Source of the DNA: Flavobacteriales bacterium 34_180_T64
GTDB lineage: Bacteria; Bacteroidota; Bacteroidia; Flavobacteriales; Flavobacteriaceae
Length of the DNA: 64,000 nt
Direction: 5' to 3'
Assembly (NCBI GenBank): GCA_002162765.1
Contig: MAAR01000001.1
Span: 1-64,000 of the forward strand
Shown: in pieces, positions 55,163-62,715 of the stretch
Layout: each line of letters begins with the position of its first letter
How positions within the stretch are numbered: position 1 is the first letter of the stretch
Translations under genes and position numbers: made by a program
The notes under the pieces: generated by a model
The model's database searches: none
What the model was told of the DNA's origin: nothing
What the model saw: only the letters and a program-made list of their open reading frames with translations

Positions 55163-57646
55163 ATGAAAAAAGTTATGTTTATTTGTGCGCTACTGTTATT
55201 TGCGACAGTCAGTTCTCACGCTACAAATACAGAAACCGCAAATGAAAAAAGCGGTACCATCTCAGGAAAAACAATTGATGCATCACTTAATCAACCCTTA
55301 CCTTACGTTAACATTATAGTAAAAAACGCAACTGGTGAAACTATTACTGGTGGAATTTCTGAAGATGACGGTAGTTTCAAAATCACTGGAATACCAGAAG
55401 GTAAAAATATTGTAAATATTCAATATATCGGATTTAAAACAGTTACAAAAGAAGTCATCATTGGCAAAGGAAATTACAAAGTGGACTTCGGAAATATCCT
55501 GCTCGAAGAGGAAGCTGCAGGCCTCGATGAAGTTACGGTTATTGCAGAAGTATCGACAATACAACAAAAAGTAGATAGAAAGGTAATTACTATTGGAAAA
55601 GATTTAGCCGCTAGCGGATCAGCTTCCGATATTATGGTAGGAATCCCATCTGTAAGTATAGACGCCCAGACTGGAGATATAAGCCTAAGAGGAAATCAAA
55701 ACGTACGTGTTATGGTGGATGGTAAAATATCAAATATCCCAACGGCACAACTGCTTAAACAATTACCATCAACTGCAATTAAATCTATTGAATTAATCAC
55801 AAATCCTTCAGCAAAATACAACCCTGAAGGCATGAGTGGCATCATTAATATTGTGTTACATAAAAACACGATGATAGGCTTTAACGGTAGCGCTAGTGTA
55901 AGTTTAAGCCATGAGAAGAACCCAAAATTCAATAGTTCTTTAGATATGAACTATCGTAATGGGAAGTTCAATTTATTTGGAAGTTATAGTAACAATATTG
56001 CCAAGAGTGAAAATGTTGGAAATCTATTCAGACCAGACAATAACTCCCAGCAGTTTTTTCAGTTTTTAGACAAAAGACAATCTCATTTATTTAAAGTTGG
56101 ACTGGATTTTTATTTGAATGATAAAAATACAATTTCATTTTTTACTAATCAGAGCATTGCTGACGACAGTACCAAAGGACAAACGGATGCATTCTTTTAT
56201 GACAACCCTACATTTGATCAGAGTCAACAATTTTTATCAAAGGGAGACAACACGTCTTCACAGTACAATTTTGATTATAAATTAGAACTTGAAAAAGAAG
56301 GAAGTAATATAGAATTAGAAGTTGACTACAACACCTATGAAGGTGAAACTCCGGTAGATTACACGTTTTTGCTTGGTCCTCAAGAAAATTATAAGGATTT
56401 TAATAACACCGATAGAGAAAGCACTACTGTAAATTTAGATTATGTAAATCCGTTATCAGAAACAACGAAATTAGAACTAGGTCTTCAAGCGCGTTTATTT
56501 AGTTCAGATATTGAGTTTGCGTCTACAGGCGAAACCTTAAATGAATTGGGAGTATTACGACCAACTCCAGATACAGATTTTGATTACACAAGAGATATTT
56601 ATTCGGCTTATGCCACTTATAGCAAAAAGTTTGATAAATGGACCTATCAAATTGGCGCACGCTTCGAAAATGTAAATGTTGAAGCTTTAGCTTTAGAGAC
56701 AGATGTAGAAACAGATGTAACAACTCCTATTACTTTTGATAACAATTATTTTCAAGTGTATCCTTCCGCATTTTTCACCTATACCCCATCAGAAAAGAAT
56801 TCCTACCAATTAAGCTATAGCCGTCGTGTAGATCGTCCTGGTATTGGTCAAGTGAATCCTATTAAAAGATGGAGCACACCATTGATTTCACAATTTGGAA
56901 ATATTGATTTAGAACCTCAATTCACGAACTCTTTAGAAATCAACTATACGAGAAAACTTAAAGATAGAAAAGGAAGTATCACAGCAGGTGTCTTCTACAG
57001 AGTAATCTCTGATGAAATTAATAGAGCTCTATTCATTGATAGAACAGACATAAATTCTGGAAAAATTATTATGACCAATGATAATTTTGATGACACATCA
57101 GCAATTGGTTTTGAAGTAACCAGCAATTATAGACCTACCCAATGGTGGAGTATCAATTCGAGTTTTGATTTATATTCACAAACGCAAAAAGGAATTGCCG
57201 AAACTCTAACGGCTCCAATAGAAACAGCTACTATTGATGACATAGCCACGAACGTTACTGAAGTTAATAATGTAGCCTGGAACGTTAGAATGTTCAATAA
57301 TTTCAAAGTAAATAAAACATTCACATTTACTGCTTTCGGATTCTATAGAGGCGCAAATAAGTCAATTCAATTTGACATAGATCCTATGTATTTCGTAAAT
57401 ATTGGTGTACGCGCTAATGTTATGCAAGGCAAAGGAACTTTTGGTCTAAATTATAATGATATTTTCAATACGATGAAATTTCAAGGAACTGGTGTTAGAC
57501 CGTTTACTCAAGAAGTTGAATTTAACTGGGAAAGCAATACCATACAGGCTAGTTTTTCATACCGATTTGGTGGTGGAAAATACCGAGCAAAATCTCGTAA
57601 GAGAAGAGACAATGATGAAAAATCCGGAGGCGGAGGCTTCATTTAA
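55163..57646 (+). CDS. TonB-dependent outer membrane receptor
   Basis: An 827-residue protein. It has a signal peptide (1-20), a carboxypeptidase-regulatory-like domain (about 33-115, SGKTIDASLNQPLPYVNI), a plug domain (about 120-235, with DIMVGIPSVSIDAQTGDISLRG) and a large outer-membrane beta barrel (OMP_b-brl_3-like). The C-terminus ends in a basic tail (RAKSRKRRDNDEKSGGGG) beyond the barrel. It takes up an unknown substrate with TonB energy. It is monocistronic with a strong terminator. No SusD partner is present, so it is not a SusCD pair. Confidence 0.93.
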   Translation: MKKVMFICALLLFATVSSHATNTETANEKSGTISGKTIDASLNQPLPYVNIIVKNATGETITGGISEDDGSFKITGIPEGKNIVNIQYIGFKTVTKEVIIGKGNYKVDFGNILLEEEAAGLDEVTVIAEVSTIQQKVDRKVITIGKDLAASGSASDIMVGIPSVSIDAQTGDISLRGNQNVRVMVDGKISNIPTAQLLKQLPSTAIKSIELITNPSAKYNPEGMSGIINIVLHKNTMIGFNGSASVSLSHEKNPKFNSSLDMNYRNGKFNLFGSYSNNIAKSENVGNLFRPDNNSQQFFQFLDKRQSHLFKVGLDFYLNDKNTISFFTNQSIADDSTKGQTDAFFYDNPTFDQSQQFLSKGDNTSSQYNFDYKLELEKEGSNIELEVDYNTYEGETPVDYTFLLGPQENYKDFNNTDRESTTVNLDYVNPLSETTKLELGLQARLFSSDIEFASTGETLNELGVLRPTPDTDFDYTRDIYSAYATYSKKFDKWTYQIGARFENVNVEALALETDVETDVTTPITFDNNYFQVYPSAFFTYTPSEKNSYQLSYSRRVDRPGIGQVNPIKRWSTPLISQFGNIDLEPQFTNSLEINYTRKLKDRKGSITAGVFYRVISDEINRALFIDRTDINSGKIIMTNDNFDDTSAIGFEVTSNYRPTQWWSINSSFDLYSQTQKGIAETLTAPIETATIDDIATNVTEVNNVAWNVRMFNNFKVNKTFTFTAFGFYRGANKSIQFDIDPMYFVNIGVRANVMQGKGTFGLNYNDIFNTMKFQGTGVRPFTQEVEFNWESNTIQASFSYRFGGGKYRAKSRKRRDNDEKSGGGGFI

Positions 57647-57710
57647 CAGCAACATTTAGTAACCTACATAATAGTTGATGGTTAGTGTTAGTGTTAGGTT
57701 ATTAAATAAG

Positions 57711-57743
57711 AAAACCCGAAACGTTTATGTTTTCGGGTTTTTG
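57711..57743 (+). terminator. Terminator after the TonB receptor gene
   Basis: An 11-bp stem AAAACCCGAAA (57711-57721) / TTTCGGGTTTT (57731-57741), loop of 9 nt, then more T residues. Confidence 0.85.
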
Positions 57744-57937
57744 TTTTTAAATATTTTAAAGTTTAAAAAACTGTAAGGATTTATTTCTTTAATCGACTTT
57801 ATTACAACATTTACGCTATCAACGTTTAGATTAGTTTTGAATTAGCCTTCATCAAATCAAAAAATTGATATTAAAGGTATCTGTTAAAAAACAGCTAGTG
57901 AGTAAAGTCCAAAATTTATATTTTGGACTTTCTTTTT
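57742..57937 (+). ncRNA. Candidate small RNA with its own terminator
   Basis: Between two terminators there are about 195 bp with no reading frame of note, ending in the perfect hairpin at 57904-57931. A transcript from a promoter in about 57760-57860 would be 80-170 nt. No exact -7 box was found by eye. No known RNA family was recognised. Confidence 0.3.
57904..57937 (+). terminator. Stand-alone rho-independent terminator
   Basis: A perfect 12-bp stem AAAGTCCAAAAT (57904-57915) / ATTTTGGACTTT (57920-57931), 4-nt loop, followed by CTTTTTG. Confidence 0.85.
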
Positions 57938-58088
57938 GAAAATGTTAATAGTGAGTTAAAACTGTTATCTGATGAAATAAAACTAATATTATTACGTCTA
58001 TAGTATAGTGATAAGTTTAAGTTAATTAACTCTAAATTTTCTTACGCTTTTTATAGTTTAAGTGTTAGTGAAAGTTGATTAATAGCAG

Positions 58089-58123
58089 AAAAAACCCGAA
58101 ACAACGTTGTTTCGGGTTTTTTT
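58089..58123. terminator. Bidirectional terminator before fabH
   Basis: A perfect 34-bp palindrome (58089-58122) centred on ACAACGTTGT, with AAAAAACCCGAA and its complement in the arms and T or A runs at the ends. It lies 22 bp beyond the fabH stop on the minus strand and also stops any plus-strand transcript. Confidence 0.85.
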
Positions 58124-58144
58124 GTACCTATAATAAAAAAGAGA

Positions 58145-59149
58145 CTACCATTTTATAATGACACTTCCCCAAGTAAACCCACTTCCAAAAGCTGCTAAAA
58201 CGATAGTATCGCCTTCTTTTATTTTGCCTTCTTCCCAAGCTTCTGTTAATGCAATTATTACAGAAGCTGCGGTTGTATTACCATACTTCATAATATTATT
58301 AAACACCTGATCATCTCTTAATGCAAATTTCTTCTGGATAAATTGAGCAATCCGTAAATTAGCTTGATGTGGAATAAGCATATCAATAGCTTCCTTTTGA
58401 ATTCCGTTTTTCATTAAGCCTTCTATAATTACTTCACTAAAACGAACGACTGCATGTTTAAAAACAAAGGTCCCGTCCATATATGGAAAATATGAGGTAT
58501 CCTCTTCGCCTGCCTCGAGAATTTCTGGAACCCAATGTCTAATACTTGGCGATTCTACTATGAGTTTATCAGCATACTTCCCCTCACTATGTAAATGTGT
58601 AGACAAAATGCCTCTCTTATCATCTTCTTCTCTTGTTAATATACACGCGCCTGCTCCATCTCCAAATATAACGGTCACGCCGCGTCCTCTTGTACTTTTA
58701 TCGAGCCCATTTGAATGATATTCAGCGCCAACAACTAAAATATTTTTATACATTCCAGTTTTTATAAATTGATCAGCTACTGAAATGGCATATACAAATC
58801 CAGAACATTGATTTCTAATATCAATAGCGCCAACATTTTTCATGTCAAGCATGTCTTGAAGTTGAACACCACAGCCAGGGAAATAATAGTCGGGTGTCAT
58901 AGTTGCAAACACTATAAAATCGATGTCGTCCTTTGACAAGCCAGATCGTTCTATAGCCATTCTAGAGGCTTTCGCTCCCATAACGGCAGACGTATCTTCG
59001 GTACCTTCTTTAATCCAACGACGCTCTTTAATCCCTGTTCTTTCCTGAATCCATGCATCATTAGTGTCCATCATTTTGGACAAATCGTCATTAGTTACCA
59101 CATTTTCAGGCAGATATTTACCTAATCCTATAATTTTTGAATTGTACAT
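58145..59149 (-). CDS. fabH: 3-oxoacyl-ACP synthase III
   Basis: A 334-residue ketoacyl-ACP synthase that condenses an acyl-CoA with malonyl-ACP to start fatty acid synthesis. The catalytic Cys115 is in DIRNQCSGFVYAI. The His and Asn are in LIPHQANLRI and GNTTAAS. Family architecture is complete. Many flavobacteria carry more than one FabH-like gene, so it may have a specialised primer preference, for example branched acyl-CoA. It diverges from htpG. Confidence 0.94.
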   Translation of the reverse strand: MYNSKIIGLGKYLPENVVTNDDLSKMMDTNDAWIQERTGIKERRWIKEGTEDTSAVMGAKASRMAIERSGLSKDDIDFIVFATMTPDYYFPGCGVQLQDMLDMKNVGAIDIRNQCSGFVYAISVADQFIKTGMYKNILVVGAEYHSNGLDKSTRGRGVTVIFGDGAGACILTREEDDKRGILSTHLHSEGKYADKLIVESPSIRHWVPEILEAGEEDTSYFPYMDGTFVFKHAVVRFSEVIIEGLMKNGIQKEAIDMLIPHQANLRIAQFIQKKFALRDDQVFNNIMKYGNTTAASVIIALTEAWEEGKIKEGDTIVLAAFGSGFTWGSVIIKW

Positions 59150-59200
59150 TATTTCGTTTTTAATCCTAAGATAAAATTACGAATTAAACTTCTAATAAAA

Positions 59201-59240
59201 TGTCAGTTTGTCACATTTTAACTCTTGGTACTTTTTTTGT
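59201..59240 (+). promoter_or_regulatory. Possible sigma-54-like promoter with TGTCA repeats upstream of htpG
   Basis: TTGGTAC at 59225-59231 and TTGT at 59237-59240 form GG-N10-GT, close to the sigma-54 -24/-12 pattern (TGGCAC-N5-TTGC). A direct repeat TGTCA-GTT-TGTCA lies at 59201-59213, a possible activator or repressor site. No TAnnTTTG box fits better here. Confidence 0.35.
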
Positions 59241-59284
59241 CTTTAGCTCCTTCATATTAACAAATTGAATAAAATACTTATATC

Positions 59285-61195
59285 ATGACAAAAGGAAATA
59301 TTAATGTTTCTGTGGAGAATATCTTTCCGCTCATTAAAAAATTCTTATACAGCGACCACGAAATCTTTTTACGTGAGTTAATTAGTAATGCAACTGATGC
59401 GACATTAAAACTTAAACATTTAACCAATGTAGGTGATGCCAAAACAGAATATGGCAATCCGCAGATTGAAGTTAGAATCGATAAAGAAGGAAAAAAACTT
59501 CACATTAGTGATCAAGGTTTAGGAATGACTGCTGAAGAAGTTGAAAAATATATTAATCAAGTAGCTTTTTCTGGAGCTGAAGAATTTTTAGATAAATATA
59601 AAGATTCTGCCAAAGATTCAGGAATTATAGGCCATTTTGGTCTTGGTTTCTATTCAGCGTTTATGGTGGCAGAAAAAGTAGAGATTATTACAAAATCGCA
59701 TCAAGATGAACCCGCAGCACATTGGACTTGCGATGGGTCGCCTGAATTCACTTTAGAACCTTCAGATAAAACAGACAGAGGTACCGAAATCATTCTTCAT
59801 ATTGCTGAAGATTCAACAGAATTTTTAGAAGAAGCAAGAATTCGTGAATTGCTTTTGAAATACAACAAGTTTATGCCTATTCCAATTAAATTTGGAACCA
59901 AAGAAGTAAACGATCCTGATTTCACACCTGAAACTACAACAGATAAAGATGGCAAGGAAACAACTGAGCCACACAAACAAATTTCGGTTGACAATATTAT
60001 CAATAACCCAAATCCAGCTTGGACTAAACAACCAGCAGATTTAGAAGACCAAAATTATAAAGACTTTTATAAAGAATTGTATCCTGCACAATTTGAAGAC
60101 CCTTTATTTAATATTCATCTAAATGTTGATTATCCATTCAACTTAACGGGAATCTTATATTTCCCTAAGATGACGAATGATTTAAACATTCAAAAGGATA
60201 AAATACAGTTATATCAAAACCAAGTTTATGTAACTGATAATGTTGAAGGTATTGTTCCAGAATTCTTGACCATGTTACGTGGTGTAATCGATTCTCCAGA
60301 TATTCCTTTGAATGTTTCACGTTCGTATTTACAAGCGGATGGTGCTGTTAAAAAAATCGCATCGTACATCACACGTAAGGTGGCAGATAAATTAAAATCA
60401 TTATTCAATAACAATCGTGAAGAATTTGAAGCAAAATGGGATGATATCAAAATTGTCATTGAATACGGAATGCTTTCAGAAGAAAAATTCTTTGAAAAAG
60501 CTGATGCCTTTGCATTGTATCCAACTGTAGATGGTAAATACTTCACATATGAAGAATTGTATAATAAAATTAAGGCAAAGCAAACTGACAAAGATGATAA
60601 GTTAGTGATTTTGTATGCTTCTAATAAAGATGAACAACATAGTTATATTGAAGCAGCAAAAACTAAAGATTATGAAGTCTTATTGTTAGATTCTCCAATT
60701 ATTTCGCATTTAATGCAGAAATTAGAATCTACAAAAGAAAACATCTCATTTGTTCGTGTAGATGCTGATCATGTTGAAAATTTAATTAAGAAAGAAGACA
60801 CTGCAATTTCTAAACTTTCTGAAGAAGAAAGAACACAATTAGACACTGTTTTAAAAGAGGTTATTCCTTCTGAAAAATTCATGGTACAATTAGAAGCTAT
60901 GGATAGTAATGCGAGTCCGTTTATGATTACACAACCAGAGTTTATGCGTCGTATGAAAGAGATGCAACAAACTGGTGGTGGTGGCATGTTTGGAATGGGC
61001 AATATGCCAGAAATGTATAACCTTGTGGTAAATACAAATTCTGAATTGGTCAATGAAATTCTAAACACAAAAACCAAAAAGAAACAAGAACGTTTAATTA
61101 ATCAAAGTTTAGATTTAGCTAGACTTTCTCAAGGCTTACTAAAAGGTGAAGAACTCACCAATTTCATTAAGCGTAGTTACGAAATGATTAAATAG
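59285..61195 (+). CDS. htpG: Molecular chaperone HtpG (Hsp90)
   Basis: A 636-residue Hsp90. The GHKL ATPase N-terminus shows FLRELISNATDATLKL, DQGLGMTAEEVE and GHFGLGFYSAFMV. A middle domain contains the PLNVSRSYLQ arginine region. The C-terminal dimerisation domain follows. The length is a little above the usual 620-630. The next gene starts 2 bp after its stop. The upstream region may carry a stress-type promoter rather than a standard one. Confidence 0.97.
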   Translation: MTKGNINVSVENIFPLIKKFLYSDHEIFLRELISNATDATLKLKHLTNVGDAKTEYGNPQIEVRIDKEGKKLHISDQGLGMTAEEVEKYINQVAFSGAEEFLDKYKDSAKDSGIIGHFGLGFYSAFMVAEKVEIITKSHQDEPAAHWTCDGSPEFTLEPSDKTDRGTEIILHIAEDSTEFLEEARIRELLLKYNKFMPIPIKFGTKEVNDPDFTPETTTDKDGKETTEPHKQISVDNIINNPNPAWTKQPADLEDQNYKDFYKELYPAQFEDPLFNIHLNVDYPFNLTGILYFPKMTNDLNIQKDKIQLYQNQVYVTDNVEGIVPEFLTMLRGVIDSPDIPLNVSRSYLQADGAVKKIASYITRKVADKLKSLFNNNREEFEAKWDDIKIVIEYGMLSEEKFFEKADAFALYPTVDGKYFTYEELYNKIKAKQTDKDDKLVILYASNKDEQHSYIEAAKTKDYEVLLLDSPIISHLMQKLESTKENISFVRVDADHVENLIKKEDTAISKLSEEERTQLDTVLKEVIPSEKFMVQLEAMDSNASPFMITQPEFMRRMKEMQQTGGGGMFGMGNMPEMYNLVVNTNSELVNEILNTKTKKKQERLINQSLDLARLSQGLLKGEELTNFIKRSYEMIK

Positions 61196-61197
61196 TT

Positions 61198-61650
61198 ATG
61201 GAAGTATTAGAGTACGCTATAGTTGGTAAATACCCTGAAGGATCAACCAAGACAATTGTTGAATTCCCAGAACAACCCAAAGAATTTGCTAGTAATGTCT
61301 TAACAACAAAAGACGATTTAGGTCGCATTATTAGCTGTGAAGAGATTGGAACGTTCGGATATATTAAGCATTATGAGTACGATGCGAGTAATAGGATAAC
61401 ACAAGTTAGAACACAGCTACAGAAAACAGCTGTACAATCCTGTGTTGATTTAGAACGGTATGTCTATAACAAATATGGCTTTCTATCTAAACTGGAGCAT
61501 TCCAGAGACGGTCATATCTCTCAAAAGATTAAATATCTTTATGAACCCAAAGATATTGACACAGATGGGAATTGGACTAAAAGATCTGTATTTAATGATA
61601 TTGGCTTAAATAATTCGCATTTATGGACTGAATACAAAACAGCTAAATAA
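61198..61650 (+). CDS. YD/RHS-like protein coupled to htpG
   Basis: A 150-residue soluble protein whose start is 2 bp after the htpG stop, so translational coupling is likely. It has RHS/YD-like units: HYEYDASNRITQV, RYVYNKYGFLSKLEHSRDG, and IDTDGNWTKRSVF, which form beta-hairpin repeats. It lacks a signal peptide. I do not recognise a defined family. A terminator follows 20 bp after the stop. It may be a client or partner of HtpG, but this is only suggested by position. Confidence 0.7.
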   Translation: MEVLEYAIVGKYPEGSTKTIVEFPEQPKEFASNVLTTKDDLGRIISCEEIGTFGYIKHYEYDASNRITQVRTQLQKTAVQSCVDLERYVYNKYGFLSKLEHSRDGHISQKIKYLYEPKDIDTDGNWTKRSVFNDIGLNNSHLWTEYKTAK

Positions 61651-61669
61651 ATTACATATTTATTAATTT

Positions 61670-61700
61670 AAAACCACTTTGTTAACTCAAAGTGGTTTTT
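61670..61700 (+). terminator. Terminator of the htpG operon
   Basis: A 12-bp stem AAAACCACTTTG (61670-61681) / CAAAGTGGTTTT (61688-61699), 6-nt loop, followed by T residues. Confidence 0.85.
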
Positions 61701-61755
61701 TTTATGCGCTTATCTAGGCTAAATGGCTTAAAATCAATTCCTTTAATATTTTAAG

Positions 61756-61763
61756 TATCTTTA
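61756..61763 (+). promoter_or_regulatory. Near-consensus -7 box (TATCTTTA) for the ABC operon
   Basis: One base from TAnnTTTG, 31 bp before the ATP-binding protein gene and after the upstream terminator. Confidence 0.35.
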
Positions 61764-61794
61764 ACAATCAACCAACTAAAAATTTATTTAATAT

Positions 61795-62682
61795 ATGGAA
61801 TTACAAATTAAGAATTTAAGCAAGACTTACTCGAACGGGGTTCAAGCTTTAAAAGATGTGTCCTTAAACATTCCTCAAGGAATGTTTGGTCTTTTAGGAC
61901 CAAATGGCGCAGGAAAATCCTCATTGATGCGAACACTAGCTACTTTACAACAAGCCGATTCAGGTTCTGCAATGTTAGATAATATTGACATCTTAAATGA
62001 TAAAGCTCAGGTGCGAAAAATTCTAGGTTATCTTCCTCAAGAATTTGGGGTGTATCCTAAAGTAAGTTCATATAGTATGCTAAATCATATTGCTTCTCTA
62101 AAAGGAATATCAAACAAGGGAGAACGAAAAGATTTAGTAGAATCTTTGCTAAATAAAACAAACTTATGGCATGTTAGAAATAAAAGTTTAGGCACCTATT
62201 CTGGAGGAATGAAACAACGTTTTGGTATTGCACAAGCATTAATTGGTGACCCAAGATTAATAATTGTGGATGAACCCACAGCCGGATTAGATCCTGCAGA
62301 GCGTATTCGTTTTCATAACTTACTAAGTGAAATTGGAGAGAATACCATTGTTATTTTATCAACACATATAGTTGACGATATTTCTAATTTATGCAATAAT
62401 ATGGCCATCATCTGCCTTGGAGAAGTTGTTGTTAAAGGCAATCCTAGTGTTTTAACGGATGGCGTGAAAGGTAGAGTTTGGAAAAAAGATATTGAAAAGG
62501 CTGAATTGGCCAATTACCAATCAGATTTACAAGTTATATCAACGCACCTTAAAGCTGGACAAACAGTCATACATGTTTTAAGTGATAACCAACCAGATGC
62601 TTCTTTTGAAGCTATTGCTGCGGACTTAGAAGATGTTTATTTTGCTGAAATCACATCTCGGATGGATTCTGTTCAAGCATAA
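61795..62682 (+). CDS. ABC transporter ATP-binding protein
   Basis: A 295-residue ATPase. Walker A LGPNGAGKSS lies near 36-45, signature TYSGGMKQR near 140, Walker B LIIVDEPTAGLDPAE near 160-175, and a switch His in STHIVDD. A C-terminal domain of about 80 residues follows. It belongs to the class that pairs with ABC-2 permeases of 12 helices. It is followed 33 bp later by the permease gene at 62716, and the two should form one exporter. Confidence 0.93.
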   Translation: MELQIKNLSKTYSNGVQALKDVSLNIPQGMFGLLGPNGAGKSSLMRTLATLQQADSGSAMLDNIDILNDKAQVRKILGYLPQEFGVYPKVSSYSMLNHIASLKGISNKGERKDLVESLLNKTNLWHVRNKSLGTYSGGMKQRFGIAQALIGDPRLIIVDEPTAGLDPAERIRFHNLLSEIGENTIVILSTHIVDDISNLCNNMAIICLGEVVVKGNPSVLTDGVKGRVWKKDIEKAELANYQSDLQVISTHLKAGQTVIHVLSDNQPDASFEAIAADLEDVYFAEITSRMDSVQA

Positions 62683-62715
62683 TTGTATAATTAATTCATT
62701 TAAAATCATTCAATT

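Larger units (their letters stand above)
57647..58144. other. Gene-free 498-bp stretch with three hairpin terminators
   Basis: The region between the TonB receptor and fabH has no plausible gene on either strand but holds three strong palindromic terminators (57711, 57904 and 58089). The first belongs to the receptor gene, the third can serve fabH in reverse. The middle one has no gene in front, so a short RNA is likely. Imperfect TTAGTG repeats are scattered through it (for example near 57682, 57897 and 58065). Confidence 0.8.

Noticed and set aside
55163-57646. SusC member of a SusCD pair
   Set aside because: No SusD-like lipoprotein is adjacent. The barrel type and length (827 residues) fit a small TonB receptor, not SusC (about 1000 residues).
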